Source of the DNA: Streptococcus oralis
GTDB lineage: Bacteria > Bacillota > Bacilli > Lactobacillales > Streptococcaceae
Assembly (NCBI RefSeq): GCF_001579175.1
Contig: NZ_KQ970759.1
Span: 740,212-802,315 of the forward strand
DNA: 62,104 bases
Reading direction: 5' to 3'
Part shown: positions 8,525 to 17,529 of the stretch, one piece after another
How positions within the stretch are numbered: the stretch's first letter is position 1
How the letters are laid out: the number at the start of each line of letters is the position of its first letter
Notes under the pieces: model-generated
Database searches by the model: none
Seen by the model: the letters and a program-made list of their open reading frames with translations, nothing else
Told to the model about the DNA's origin: nothing
Made by a program: the position numbers and the translations under genes

Positions 8525-8851
8525 ATGTACTTCCCAACATCCTCTGCCTTGATCGAGTTTCTCATCTTGGCTGTACTGGAGCAGGGGGATTCTTATGGTT
8601 ATGAGATTAGTCAAACTATTAAGCTCATCGCCAATATCAAAGAATCTACGCTCTATCCCATTCTCAAAAAATTGGAAGCCAGTGGCTTTCTGACCACCTA
8701 CTCTAGAGAGTTTCAGGGGCGTATGCGCAAATACTACTCCTTGACCAATCGGGGCGTAGAGCAGCTCGTTACTCTAAAGGAAGAGTGGACGCTCTATACC
8801 GACACCGTCAACGGCATCATAGAAGGGAGTATCCGCCATGACAAGAACTGA
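8525..8851 (+). CDS. PadR-family transcriptional regulator
   Basis: A 108-aa winged-helix regulator with the PadR signature EFLILAVLEQGDSYGYEISQTI near the N-terminus and STLYPILKKLEASGFLTTY as the recognition and wing segment. It is short (PadR subfamily 2, no long C-terminal coiled coil). It heads a four-gene unit with DUF1700, DUF4097 and a tetra- to hexa-spanning membrane protein; PadR-DUF1700-DUF4097 is a recurrent Firmicutes cassette linked to envelope stress. The stop codon overlaps the next start by 14 nt, showing translational coupling. Confidence 0.92.
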   Translation: MYFPTSSALIEFLILAVLEQGDSYGYEISQTIKLIANIKESTLYPILKKLEASGFLTTYSREFQGRMRKYYSLTNRGVEQLVTLKEEWTLYTDTVNGIIEGSIRHDKN

Positions 8852-9431
8852 CTATCTGACTCAGTTAGAAACCTATCTCAATAAACTGCCTGAAGCTGAC
8901 CGCATCGAAGCTATGGACTACTTTAAGGAACTATTTGACGATGCAGGTTCAGAGGGCGAAGAGGAACTCATTGCCAGTCTAGGAACACCAAAAGAAGCAG
9001 CTCATGATGTCCTCTCTAACCTCCTCGACAAAAAGGCCAATGAAGGCCCTGCTCAAAAGAATGACCGCCAACTGCTACACATTGCCCTCTTGGCCTTACT
9101 AGCAGCCCCTATCGGCATTCCTGTTGGAATTGCAATTATCTTAACCATTATCGGGCTTTTTATCGCAGCTGTCTCCGTCATTTTAGCCTTCTTTACCGTC
9201 TCTGTAACGGGTATCCTGCTAGGTGGACTCTTTATCGTAGAGAGCTTTAGCGTCCTAGTCGAAGCCAAATCTGCCTTTATCTTGATTTTTGGGGCCGGTT
9301 TGCTTTCTATCGGTGCTTCTTCTCTTGTTCTACTAGGTATCTCCTATGTAGCTCGTTTCTTTGGCCTCCTAGTCGTCCGCTTGGTGCAATGGATTCTTAA
9401 AAAAGGAAAGAGAGGTGACAGACATGCGTAA
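8838..9431 (+). CDS. DUF1700 membrane protein (HAAS-domain)
   Basis: A 197-aa protein. The N-terminal about 60 residues are the HAAS/DUF1700 helical domain (YLTQLETYLNKLPEADRIEAMDYFKELFDDAG), which in this family contacts PadR regulators. They are followed by four hydrophobic helices from about residue 78 onward. It probably transmits an envelope signal to the PadR protein, but no ligand is known. It overlaps padR at its start and the DUF4097 gene at its end. Confidence 0.88.
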   Translation: MTRTDYLTQLETYLNKLPEADRIEAMDYFKELFDDAGSEGEEELIASLGTPKEAAHDVLSNLLDKKANEGPAQKNDRQLLHIALLALLAAPIGIPVGIAIILTIIGLFIAAVSVILAFFTVSVTGILLGGLFIVESFSVLVEAKSAFILIFGAGLLSIGASSLVLLGISYVARFFGLLVVRLVQWILKKGKRGDRHA

Positions 9432-10353
9432 ATTGACAAAAGGATTTCTCATCTTTGGTGTGATTTCTACAATCCTTGGTTTTATCTTGATCATTGTAGG
9501 GGCCCAGTCCAATGGTATTCAAAGTTTGCTTGCCATGTCAAAAGACCCCATCTATGACAATCGTATCGAAGAAGTGACCTTTGGAAATGAAGTGGAAAAA
9601 CTTGATCTAGCCCTTGAAGAACATAGCCTAACCATCACAGAGTCTGTAGATGACAAGATCCACATCACCTATCATCCGCCCGTGTCTGATCGTCACGATC
9701 TAAGTACTGGCATGAGTGACAAAACACTGAACGTCACTGACAAACAAGCCTCCCAACATCGTTTTCTCGGTTCAGGAATCGAAGGTCTACTTCGTATCGC
9801 CAGCAACTATTCTCATCGTTTTGACGAAGTCGTTCTCTCCCTCCCTAAAGGAAGAAAGCTGCAAGCTATCACCGTCTCAGCCAATCGTGGACAAACTAAT
9901 ATTCGTCAAGCCAACCTTGAAAATGCAACCATCAAAACAAAAGGCTATCTCTTAAGACTAACAGAAAGTTCTATCAAGAACAGCACACTAACGGCACCTC
10001 ATATCATCAATATCTTTGATGCCGAATTGACAGATAGTCAGGTCAAGACGGAGGGAGCACACATCTATGCTGAAAATATCCAAGTTCACGGCAAGGTCGA
10101 GCTAGAGGCTCATTCAACTCTACAACTCATTCTCTCCCAGAAAGAGACCGACCGTATCAATCTAGAAATTTCTTCTCAGCATGGTGGTATCTATCGTCAA
10201 CCCAAAGAAGAACATCGTGGACAAAAAGAGAATGTACTTGCCAACCCTTATAAAACGGAAAAAGCAGATATCAAGGACCTGCTCATTGCAAAAGCCAACC
10301 AGGATATCTACCTACCTAGAGAAGAGTACTCTTCTCCATCTAGAAACCATTGA
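9424..10353 (+). CDS. DUF4097 membrane-anchored protein
   Basis: A 309-aa protein with one N-terminal transmembrane helix (FLIFGVISTILGFILIIVG) followed by an extracytoplasmic beta-helix-like DUF4097 region of repeating short beta strands. The start is taken as the ATG at 9424, overlapping the DUF1700 stop by 8 nt; the in-frame GTG at 9415 is the alternative and would add three residues. This gene type regularly sits with PadR and DUF1700 and is thought to work at the envelope; the biochemical role is unknown. Confidence 0.85.
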   Translation: MRKLTKGFLIFGVISTILGFILIIVGAQSNGIQSLLAMSKDPIYDNRIEEVTFGNEVEKLDLALEEHSLTITESVDDKIHITYHPPVSDRHDLSTGMSDKTLNVTDKQASQHRFLGSGIEGLLRIASNYSHRFDEVVLSLPKGRKLQAITVSANRGQTNIRQANLENATIKTKGYLLRLTESSIKNSTLTAPHIINIFDAELTDSQVKTEGAHIYAENIQVHGKVELEAHSTLQLILSQKETDRINLEISSQHGGIYRQPKEEHRGQKENVLANPYKTEKADIKDLLIAKANQDIYLPREEYSSPSRNH

Positions 10354-10415
10354 CAAAAACGCTTTCATCTGCTAGTCTAAAGATAGAAAACGACCATAAA
10401 AAAGGAGGTTCCACC

Positions 10416-11378
10416 ATGACACAAGAATGGTTTGAAAGCGCCGATCTTGAGAAGAAATCAGCTCAGACGAAATCAGAAATCCAGTCCGACCAACCAGAGA
10501 CTTCGGAAACTGTGGAAACCGAACAACAAGCAAGCCAAGAAACTCCTGTCTTACCTAAAGAGTCGGAAAGGCATGAGGAGGAAGCTCCCGAAACGATAGA
10601 AGAAGCCCAAACCGAGGAAGAGGGAGAAGGGAAAGCTGAAGAGGAACACAAGCAAGAAAAACCAGCAAAAGAGAAAAGTATCTTCAGCAAAGCTTTAGAA
10701 AGCCCCTATATCCCAGATATTGACCCTCGTAAAACTGCTCGATTCAAAGAAGAAATCGCACTATTTTGGACTTGGCTGCTGGATGCTATCCAAGAACCAA
10801 CTGCCAGCAAAACTACGGACCAAAAGCATCGTTACAGTGTCTTTGCCCTACTCACCTTGCTGTCTTCTATTAATCTTTTCTTTAGTATCTATCATATCAA
10901 GCACCTCTACTATGGCTATATGGCCTCTATTGCCAATAGTTTACCTAACCAGCTCCCACCTTTAAATCTCTTTGCTGGACTCTCCATCTTGGTCGCTAGC
11001 GCTCTATTTTACTTTTCCATCATTCTGGGAGGCTTTACTGTCCGACGTGTGCTGGATCAGGAGAGCGACTTTACATTCCAAGAAGCCTTCGATCGGTATA
11101 GCAGACTCTTTGCTATACCACTTATCCTAACAGCTCTAGCAAGTTTCTTTGCACTCTTTGGTGGCATGCGATTTGCTGGCATCCTCACTCTTCTAAGCAT
11201 GGCCATCTTTGCCCTTGGCAATCTCTTTGTGATTAGCAAGCCAAGTAAGACCAGTAGCCTCGACCCATTTTATCGATTCCTGCTAGCTGTCTTACTTGAT
11301 GGCGCCATTCTCTTACCCTTCTTCATTGCAGAGTTAGCGCTGACAGTGGACTACCTTCGCATCCTGACATTCTTTTAA
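10416..11378 (+). CDS. Membrane protein with long acidic N-terminal region
   Basis: A 320-aa protein. Residues 1 to about 110 are highly acidic and low complexity (Glu/Gln/Thr/Ala), predicted disordered and cytoplasmic. The rest holds five or six hydrophobic helices. I choose the ATG at 10416 because an AAAAAGGAGG site precedes it by 6 nt; the longer in-frame version from 10350 would overlap the DUF4097 stop and has no such site. I do not recognise a characterised family. It ends the PadR operon and has a strong terminator 3 nt after its stop. Confidence 0.8.
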   Translation: MTQEWFESADLEKKSAQTKSEIQSDQPETSETVETEQQASQETPVLPKESERHEEEAPETIEEAQTEEEGEGKAEEEHKQEKPAKEKSIFSKALESPYIPDIDPRKTARFKEEIALFWTWLLDAIQEPTASKTTDQKHRYSVFALLTLLSSINLFFSIYHIKHLYYGYMASIANSLPNQLPPLNLFAGLSILVASALFYFSIILGGFTVRRVLDQESDFTFQEAFDRYSRLFAIPLILTALASFFALFGGMRFAGILTLLSMAIFALGNLFVISKPSKTSSLDPFYRFLLAVLLDGAILLPFFIAELALTVDYLRILTFF

Positions 11379-11380
11379 TC

Positions 11381-11415
11381 AAAATCCCTGCCATTTGTTA
11401 ATGACAGGGATTTTT
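11381..11415. terminator. Terminator between the PadR operon and the DUF4299 gene
   Basis: The stem AAAATCCCTG / CAGGGATTTTT, with CCATTTGTTAATGA forming the loop region, serves convergent genes ending at 11378 and 11444. Confidence 0.85.
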
Positions 11416-11443
11416 ATGCTTACTCTTTTTTAAACAAGGCCTA

Positions 11444-12301
11444 CTAGATGGTTGCCAATCCTTCAAAATCTTGTCCTAGGATGGGTTGAACTTCTAATTG
11501 ATTGGCATCTAATTGCTGGTAAAATGCTTTTGGTAGTGACTCTAGAAATTTTTCATAATCCAAGCGAGCGATGGCTTCATAGTCTTCTGCTTTTGATCCA
11601 TCACCAGAAATCTTCACTAGGTCAATCTCCCAAACAAGCTCCTTGCCTGCCAGTTGCTCGGTATAAGGAGCTGGTACAACGGGTTCCTTTGGCAATATTG
11701 TCTTGACTCCCTGGGCTAGGTGATAGATACCGTGCACCTTGCCTTGGGCGTCTGGGTAAAATTTCACACTGGCAAGGTAGGCATCAGAGCCTTGAACCTT
11801 CTTGACCAGCTCTTCAAAACGTGCCAATCCATCCTCAGCCAAAAAACTCTTGAGGTAGTCCTTGTTGAGATAGATAGGGGACAAGAGTCCTTGGCAATAG
11901 ACTAGACGAGCTACTTTATCATCTAGATAATGCTTGACCGTTTGTCGGAAATAAACTTCAAACTCAAATCCTTCTAACCCTTCTACCTCTTCCCCCAACT
12001 TACCAGATAGGGCATGGAGGAGAGTCTCTACAATCTCCCAGTCCGCTCTAGTAAGAAAATCTGGAATCACCACTTGATAGCCTTTTCGACTATCCGCATA
12101 GTTCACTTTAAAGAGAAATTGCGACTGGCCTACAATCCCACACTCGATATACTCGAGACGATTGAGGGGCTGACGGAGATAGACTGCATCATAACTATGC
12201 GACTCCAAGCCCTCCACCAAGGCTAAGATAGACTTGGCAGTCAAGACCTCCTGTTGTCCTAGAATGCTTTCTTTATTTGGGATAAAAAATATTTTCGCCA
12301 T
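11444..12301 (-). CDS. DUF4299 family protein
   Basis: A 285-aa soluble protein without signal peptide or membrane helix, matching by its overall look the streptococcal DUF4299 family of unknown function. The start at 12301 (MAKIFFIPNKESILG) is preceded by a perfect AAAGGAGG site with 6-nt spacing; a 28-residue N-terminal extension in the open frame is unlikely to be translated. It is a single gene between the PadR operon and a gene-poor stretch. Confidence 0.75.
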   Translation of the reverse strand: MAKIFFIPNKESILGQQEVLTAKSILALVEGLESHSYDAVYLRQPLNRLEYIECGIVGQSQFLFKVNYADSRKGYQVVIPDFLTRADWEIVETLLHALSGKLGEEVEGLEGFEFEVYFRQTVKHYLDDKVARLVYCQGLLSPIYLNKDYLKSFLAEDGLARFEELVKKVQGSDAYLASVKFYPDAQGKVHGIYHLAQGVKTILPKEPVVPAPYTEQLAGKELVWEIDLVKISGDGSKAEDYEAIARLDYEKFLESLPKAFYQQLDANQLEVQPILGQDFEGLATI

Positions 12302-12740
12302 AACTGGCCTCCTTTGAAATCGTTTACATACAGTATAACCTATTTTCCTGAAAGATACAGAAACAAACTTTAGATTTTTAGACAAAAAGCATAGAAAAAC
12401 AGCCCCTGAAAATTGCTTGACATTCAGCAGACTAAAAGTAATCGGTATTCACACACCCTAGAAATGCAATAAAGACGACCAAAGGAATCGTCTTTATTTA
12501 AGGTAAGTATTTCTTTATAATCTCATATATCTTTTTATGATTGTAGATCTTTTTAATTTGCTTATCAATTTAATTGCCTATATGTTCCTTCTTAGCATCA
12601 TTTCTTCGTATAGGATTTATTTTCATAAAATCTTGCTAATTAAAGTCACAAAATCAATACATATTCTGAGAATATATCTGAATTTCATAAAAAAGCAATG
12701 AATGAACTTCTAAGAAAGCAAAACTCATTCTGAGCACTTC
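12302..12740. other. Gene-poor 439-bp stretch with one terminator
   Basis: AT-rich sequence with no credible coding frame. It holds the DUF4299 ribosome binding site at its left end and a hairpin at 12468-12498. The hairpin lies about 240 nt past the TfoX-like stop codon, so the stretch may be a long 3' untranslated region or the remnant of a lost gene. Nothing else recognisable is seen. Confidence 0.5.
12468..12498. terminator. Hairpin terminator in gene-poor stretch
   Basis: An 11-bp perfect stem (AATAAAGACGA / TCGTCTTTATT) with a 9-nt loop. A short T-rich tail is present in both directions. It is probably the distal terminator of the minus-strand AraC-VOC-TfoX unit. Confidence 0.7.
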
Positions 12741-13100
12741 TTATTTTTTACCCTGCTGCGTCAGCTCCTGATTATAGGACAAGGCTAGCTTAATCCAGTA
12801 AGACAGTTCTTTTTGTCCTTCGCCATCTAAATCAATATAGCCATGATAAAGCCTGCCCTTCATTAACGTCACACTAGCACCATTTTTAGGCAGAACCTGC
12901 TTTTCCATTTCCTTACCGATGCGTACCATAACAAGTTCTTGACTTCTCGAACTTACAGTAACGGTCATTTTACCTCGGACCATAAAAGCCAAACCACCAA
13001 ACATTTTTTTCTCTTCTACCTCTTCTTCGAAAATACGAGGAGGAAGTTCCGTAGCTAAAATGGTACGAATCTGTTGAGCTAAAGATTTACTATATGCCAT
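12741..13100 (-). CDS. TfoX/Sxy N-terminal domain protein
   Basis: A 119-aa stand-alone TfoX N-terminal domain, recognised by the KKMFGGLAFMVRGKMTVTV segment, which is the family hallmark. Full-length TfoX regulates competence in gamma-proteobacteria; in Firmicutes short stand-alone versions like this have no established role. It is the last gene of a unit with a PhnB-like VOC protein (9-nt gap) and an AraC regulator. Confidence 0.85.
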   Translation of the reverse strand: MAYSKSLAQQIRTILATELPPRIFEEEVEEKKMFGGLAFMVRGKMTVTVSSRSQELVMVRIGKEMEKQVLPKNGASVTLMKGRLYHGYIDLDGEGQKELSYWIKLALSYNQELTQQGKK

Positions 13101-13109
13101 CGCTCTCCT

Positions 13110-13526
13110 CTACATCATCATCACATCCCAGCCGATACCAAAACGGTCAATTAAGCGGGCATAAAACTTAGCAAAAAATTGATTCTCTAGAGCATAGAGA
13201 ATCTGTCCACCTTCAGCGAGCTTGGCAAAAAGCTCATCAGCTTCTTCTCTACTGTCTGGGCTCAGAACCAACCACTGATTGGGCTGGTGATTGCTAGGAA
13301 TAGATAGGTCGTTAAAAATGCCTACATCTTCACCATTCAGGGTTAAGTTTTCCGTATCTAAGGCAATCCAAGCAAGCTTATCCCGTTTTTCTGCAGGAAG
13401 GTCAGCTGGATCCATCATCTCACTGGCTCGGACAAGTCCCTTAATCTCTGTCTGAAAAAGGTCAGCATAAAAACGAAAAGCTTCTTCGGCCTGACCATTA
13501 AAACTTAAAAACACGTCTAATTTCAT
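13110..13526 (-). CDS. PhnB-like VOC family protein
   Basis: A 138-aa glyoxalase/VOC-fold protein of the PhnB-like type (older name 3-demethylubiquinone-9 3-methyltransferase-like, not implied here). Typical points are the start KLDVFLSFNGQAEEAFRFYADLF and the end IDRFGIGWDVMM. The usual metal-binding His in the first strand is not obvious, so enzymatic activity is uncertain. It sits between AraC and TfoX-like genes in the same orientation. Confidence 0.88.
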   Translation of the reverse strand: MKLDVFLSFNGQAEEAFRFYADLFQTEIKGLVRASEMMDPADLPAEKRDKLAWIALDTENLTLNGEDVGIFNDLSIPSNHQPNQWLVLSPDSREEADELFAKLAEGGQILYALENQFFAKFYARLIDRFGIGWDVMMM

Positions 13527-13582
13527 TATTGTTCCTCCAATTTTATATATCTGAGAATAAATCTCTAATATCAGTTTATCAA

Positions 13583-14386
13583 TTAGGATAAAAATTTTCT
13601 TATTCTCAATTGCGCTTGTTTGGCTAGGGAACGCATGATTAAAACTGGAAGATTAACTGTAATAGGTGGATCGCTCGGCAATGGCCTGCGCATGCTGATT
13701 TCCTCTTGATAGATGCTATCGCCTGCAAAAGTGAGAGGCTCATCGCTGCCCCAGCGAAAGTTATGCTTCAAGACATAGTTTTTAGTTAGGCGTAAATCCT
13801 CCAGCAATTCACAGGCCAAAAGATAGTAGCGACCATCGGGTACATTTTCAAAAGTAAACCGTCTCTCCTGACTCAGTGCGACTCCGATAACCGGCTCTTC
13901 TTTGGGTATGCGGGTTTTAAAAAGCCCGACACAGCTAATGCGTGGTTCATAGCCCTCAGGATAAGATAGCGCCACAGTCAATCGATTGCCGCTTTTACAG
14001 TCGGTATCCTGATGCAATAAAGCTCCCTTCTCATCCAGCTGTTTTACCATAAAATCATAAGCCTTGGTTGATTCTTGGTAGTATTTTTTAGGCGAAAGTC
14101 CAGTATGCCGCTTAAAAGTATTGGAAAAACTGCCTAGACTATCATAACCAGCTTCCATAGATGTCTCGGTCACATTTTGCCGGCTTTCTACAATCTCCTG
14201 AATCCCTTTTTCCATCTTAAGAGCTTCCACATATTGCTTGATAGAAAATCCCATCTTTTTCTTGAAAGTTCTGGATAGATGGAAAGGACTATAATGGAAA
14301 TGCTCAGCCAAATCGGTCAGACTCAGCTCTTCATCTGCATGCTGACGCAGATAGGCTGCCACTTCTTCCATGATAGCTTTAGACAT
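13583..14386 (-). CDS. AraC-family transcriptional regulator
   Basis: A 267-aa regulator with an N-terminal AraC/XylS pair of helix-turn-helices (LSLTDLAEHFHYSPFHLSRT and GYDSLGSFSNTFKRHTGLSP), the order seen in MarA/Rob-like proteins. The C-terminal about 150 residues (starting after YDFMVKQ) do not match a ligand domain I can name with confidence. The start at 14386 is set by GAAAGGAG 7 nt upstream; the frame extends 11 codons further without a site. It probably controls the downstream VOC and TfoX-like genes. Confidence 0.88.
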   Translation of the reverse strand: MSKAIMEEVAAYLRQHADEELSLTDLAEHFHYSPFHLSRTFKKKMGFSIKQYVEALKMEKGIQEIVESRQNVTETSMEAGYDSLGSFSNTFKRHTGLSPKKYYQESTKAYDFMVKQLDEKGALLHQDTDCKSGNRLTVALSYPEGYEPRISCVGLFKTRIPKEEPVIGVALSQERRFTFENVPDGRYYLLACELLEDLRLTKNYVLKHNFRWGSDEPLTFAGDSIYQEEISMRRPLPSDPPITVNLPVLIMRSLAKQAQLRIRKFLS

Positions 14387-14574
14387 AGACCTGCTCCTTT
14401 CCCATTTATTTAAGCTCATTATATCACATCAAAAAGAAAGGACAAAAAATCAAAACCGAAGAAAGAAAATCAGAAATCAAGTGATACTCCGCGAGATGCC
14501 CCAAAAACATGAGGAAATAGTCTGCTTTCCCAAATCTCTGTCCAACAAACCTTTTACCTGTAGATAAATGATGA

Positions 14575-14609
14575 AAAAACTTTAGACGCTTGAGTCGTCT
14601 AAAGTTTTT
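14575..14609 (-). terminator. Terminator of the ABM-monooxygenase gene
   Basis: A 14-bp perfect stem (AAAAACTTTAGACG / CGTCTAAAGTTTTT) with a 7-nt loop, 17 nt past the stop codon at 14626. It is symmetrical and can act in both directions. Confidence 0.88.
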
Positions 14610-14625
14610 AGTTTTTCTTAGGAAT

Positions 14626-14934
14626 TTAGAAACTTGCCTTACCATCAAAAATAGTCAGCTTATGTAAATTTTCCATGCCTGCAATAATAGGTCTAGCTTT
14701 TGCAATGAGATTTTGAAAAACTTCCAAGGTCAGACTGTCATTGTGAGCTTGCTCGCTCTCCCAAACCTCATAAATATAGATGCTGTTGGGTTCATCTGCC
14801 TTCTCACCTAAGATATAGCAGAAACAAGTATCAAGATTTTGCATTTCTTTAACAACTTCTTGCATATAAGCAGCAAGTTCCTGCGCCTTTCCTTCTTTGG
14901 CAATTAATTTACCATAAACGCAAAATTTTTCCAT
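14626..14934 (-). CDS. Antibiotic biosynthesis monooxygenase (ABM/YgiN-like) domain protein
   Basis: A 102-aa dimeric ferredoxin-like alpha/beta fold protein of the ABM family: an alternating pattern from KFCVYGKLIAKEGKAQELAAYM to IYIYEVWESEQAHNDSL is typical of YgiN/YqjZ-like quinol monooxygenases. The substrate is unknown. It is separated from the upstream trhO gene by only 15 nt on the same strand and so is probably cotranscribed with it. Confidence 0.88.
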   Translation of the reverse strand: MEKFCVYGKLIAKEGKAQELAAYMQEVVKEMQNLDTCFCYILGEKADEPNSIYIYEVWESEQAHNDSLTLEVFQNLIAKARPIIAGMENLHKLTIFDGKASF

Positions 14935-14949
14935 TAGGATCTCTCCTTA

Positions 14950-15936
14950 TTACTGAGCTACCACTGTTTCCAAGCTTTCACCGATAGCTGCTAGGCGCTC
15001 AACAACTTCTGCTTGTGTCAATTCATTTTCTGAAACATAGCGGTTGCGTGGATGAACACGACACTCGTGTGAGCATCCACGAAGGTACTTGTCTTCATTT
15101 TCTTCTGATGTTAGGATACGACGATTACAGAAGGGATTTCCACAGTTGACATAACGTTCACATGGTGTTCCATCAAACCAGTCTTTTCCTACGATGGTTG
15201 GGTTGACATGGTTAACATCAACTGCGATACGCTCGTCAAAAACATACATTTTCCCATCCCAAAGCTCACCTTGGACTTCTGGGTCTTTACCGTAAGTTGC
15301 GATTCCTCCGTGCAATTGGCCGACATCTTTGTAGCCTTCACGAACCATCCAACCTGAGAATTTCTCACAGCGAACGCCACCTGTACAGTAAACCACGACA
15401 CGTTTGTCCATAAATTTTTCCTTGTTGTCACGAACCCATTGTGGCAACTCACGGAAGTTGCGGATGTCTGGGCGGATAGCCCCACGGAAATGTCCTAGGT
15501 CGTACTCATAATCGTTACGTGTGTCAAGGACAACGGTATCTTCGTCAAGAAGGGCTTCTTTGAACTCTTTTGGAGACAAGTAGGCACCCGTTGTTTCAAG
15601 TGGGTTGATATCGTTGTCAAAGTCATTATCTTCCAAACCAAGGTGGACAATTTCTTTCTTGTAGCGAACAAACATCTTCTTGAAGGCTTGTTCATTTTCT
15701 TCGTCAATCTTGAACCAGAGGTCTTCCATTCCTGGTAGGCTGTGAACGTAGTCCATGTATTTTTGAGTTGTTTCGTAGTCACCTGAAACAGTTCCATTGA
15801 TTCCCTCGTCAGCGACTAGGATACGACCTTTAAGGCCGATTGATTTACAGAAAGCCAAGTGATCTGCAGCAAATTGCTCTGCATTTTCAATTGGGGTATA
15901 GAGGTAGTAAAGTAAGACACGAATATCTTTTGCCAT
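14950..15936 (-). CDS. trhO: tRNA uridine-34 hydroxylase (rhodanese family)
   Basis: A 328-aa cytoplasmic enzyme of the UPF0176/YceA family that oxidises tRNA U34 to 5-hydroxyuridine, the first step toward mo5U in Gram-positives. An N-terminal acylphosphatase-like domain ([12 protein letters not shown]) is followed by a rhodanese domain with active Cys in [17 protein letters not shown] and then a Cys-rich tail ([15 protein letters not shown]). The start at 15936 ([11 protein letters not shown]) matches the family length; a 15-residue upstream extension lacks conservation. Confidence 0.93.
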   Translation of the reverse strand: MAKDIRVLLYYLYTPIENAEQFAADHLAFCKSIGLKGRILVADEGINGTVSGDYETTQKYMDYVHSLPGMEDLWFKIDEENEQAFKKMFVRYKKEIVHLGLEDNDFDNDINPLETTGAYLSPKEFKEALLDEDTVVLDTRNDYEYDLGHFRGAIRPDIRNFRELPQWVRDNKEKFMDKRVVVYCTGGVRCEKFSGWMVREGYKDVGQLHGGIATYGKDPEVQGELWDGKMYVFDERIAVDVNHVNPTIVGKDWFDGTPCERYVNCGNPFCNRRILTSEENEDKYLRGCSHECRVHPRNRYVSENELTQAEVVERLAAIGESLETVVAQ

Positions 15937-16081
15937 AAGATTTGTTCTCTTTTCTATTCTTAAATTTTCAGAATTTTTCATTCAACTATTCTAGTATACC
16001 CACTTGAGAAAACGAATGCAATTTATTTGACCGGAAATTAAAAAGGAGCTAATCCCAACGAATGTCTACTCCAATTTAAAA

Positions 16082-16104
16082 AATCCTTGGATGATCCAAG
16101 GATT
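16082..16104 (-). terminator. Terminator of the OFA-type MFS gene
   Basis: The stem AATCCTTGG / CCAAGGATT with a 5-nt loop is followed on the minus strand by a T/A-rich tract; it lies 5 nt past the stop codon. Confidence 0.75.
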
Positions 16105-16109
16105 CATTT

Positions 16110-17303
16110 TTAAACCTTTTTAGCTTTAGCCATATAGAAGAGTTGGAGCAGAATACCAATGATAGCCATACCGATAACGATAAAGAAGGCCATTGTATAA
16201 TCTCCTTGATCTGCCTGTGCAAGACGTGCCCCTAACTGAGGACCAGCAATAGCAGCTACTCCATAAGCAGTAAACATCCATCCATAGTTTGTCCCTACGT
16301 AGGTCACTCCCCAGTTTTCAGCAGTAATTCCTGGGAAGGAACCGAGGAAGCCACCAAATGACAAGGCAACCATCATGATTCCAAGGATGGCCAAGATGCT
16401 TCCAGGACCTTTGAATAAGGCTGTGAGCAACAAGCCAGTAGCAACCGCTCCAAACATGGCAATAACGGTAGGGTAGCGGCCAATCTTATCAGATACCGTA
16501 CCCCAGAAGATACGACCAAATGTATTTGCAATGGATACCAGCATAACAAAGAGGGTCGCTTCTCCAACAAGTTGGTATTGGTCTGAGATTGCTGCTGCAG
16601 TTCCGATAATCATCATTCCGCCTGTAGCACCAAGAACATAAATCAACCATAGAAGCCAGTAATTTCCATCACGGAGCATTTCTTTATAAGTTTTTCCTTC
16701 CGGTTGAGCATTCCCAGCCGCTGGAGCAACAGTAGGAGCTTTGGCCATAACAAGGGAAGATGTACAGATCACTAGTAAAAGGACAATACCTAATACCTTA
16801 AAGGTAGAGTAAATCCCCATAGAAGCAATCAAAGATTTTGCAACCGGTCCGATAATTAGTGGACCCAAGCCAAATCCTGCCGCTGTCAATCCACCAGCTA
16901 GGCCTTTTTTGTCTGGGAACCACTTTGTCGCAATGGACGTAGATGCCCCATAGGCAGAGCCGATACCAAGTCCTAGGATGACACCGTACGTTAGATAAAG
17001 CACGGGTAGTGAGTTGGCAAAACCAGTCGCAAACATCCCTGTACCAAAGAGAATACCACCTAGAAAGACAAACTTTTTAGGTCCAACCGAATCTACTTTG
17101 GGACCGAAAAGAATCATTCCAACAGGTACCATAGCAAAAGAAATGCTAAAGGCTAAGGAGGTCTGAGCTTGAACCCATCCTTGACTAGCATTGGTTTCTA
17201 GGAGTGCCTTCTGAAAGACCGACCAGGCATATCCTGCACCTAGAGAGAGATTCGTTAAAATGGCCGCAGCCAAAATTAACCATCGATTGGGTGTTTTTTT
17301 CAT
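16110..17303 (-). CDS. MFS transporter, OFA (oxalate/formate antiporter-like) family
   Basis: A 397-aa 12-helix transporter. The N-terminus NRWLILAAAILTNLSLGAGYAWSVFQ and the GLGIGSAYGASTSIATKWFPDKKGLAGG loop are typical of the OFA family. Members move monocarboxylates such as oxalate, formate or lactate; the streptococcal substrate is unknown and oxalate use is unlikely here. The promoter region carries a cre-like box, suggesting carbon catabolite control. It is monocistronic. Confidence 0.9.
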   Translation of the reverse strand: MKKTPNRWLILAAAILTNLSLGAGYAWSVFQKALLETNASQGWVQAQTSLAFSISFAMVPVGMILFGPKVDSVGPKKFVFLGGILFGTGMFATGFANSLPVLYLTYGVILGLGIGSAYGASTSIATKWFPDKKGLAGGLTAAGFGLGPLIIGPVAKSLIASMGIYSTFKVLGIVLLLVICTSSLVMAKAPTVAPAAGNAQPEGKTYKEMLRDGNYWLLWLIYVLGATGGMMIIGTAAAISDQYQLVGEATLFVMLVSIANTFGRIFWGTVSDKIGRYPTVIAMFGAVATGLLLTALFKGPGSILAILGIMMVALSFGGFLGSFPGITAENWGVTYVGTNYGWMFTAYGVAAIAGPQLGARLAQADQGDYTMAFFIVIGMAIIGILLQLFYMAKAKKV

Positions 17304-17498
17304 ATGAATAACCTCATGTAATATTTCTTGTTCCCAAAAGGGATAGCAAACAACTTTTTATCGGATTTTCACTTGCTGTGTTTCACTTGAATCTTTCATA
17401 ATTTACAAAATATGAACAAGCTGAAATCAGACATAAATGAAACATTTAAGAAGGAATCCTGTCCACTTCTTAAATCAAAATCCAGTTAAATTTCACAA

Positions 17499-17529
17499 TG
17501 TTAAGCGCTTTCATCGTACTCTTATTATA
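17499..17529 (-). promoter_or_regulatory. OFA-transporter promoter with cre-like box
   Basis: On the minus strand a TATAAT -10 (17524-17529) is followed by the palindromic cre-like sequence TGTTAAGCGCTTTCA (plus strand, 17499-17513; 13 of 15 consensus positions), which would overlap the transcription start. CcpA roadblock repression is the likely meaning. The -35 is poor. Confidence 0.55.

Noticed and set aside
8351..8614. Minus-strand frame over the padR promoter
   Set aside because: It crosses a terminator, a strong promoter and the padR start, with no ribosome site and no family resemblance.
13583..14386. GyrI-like ligand domain in the AraC regulator
   Set aside because: The C-terminal half has the right length but I could not find a convincing GyrI pattern, so I left it unassigned.
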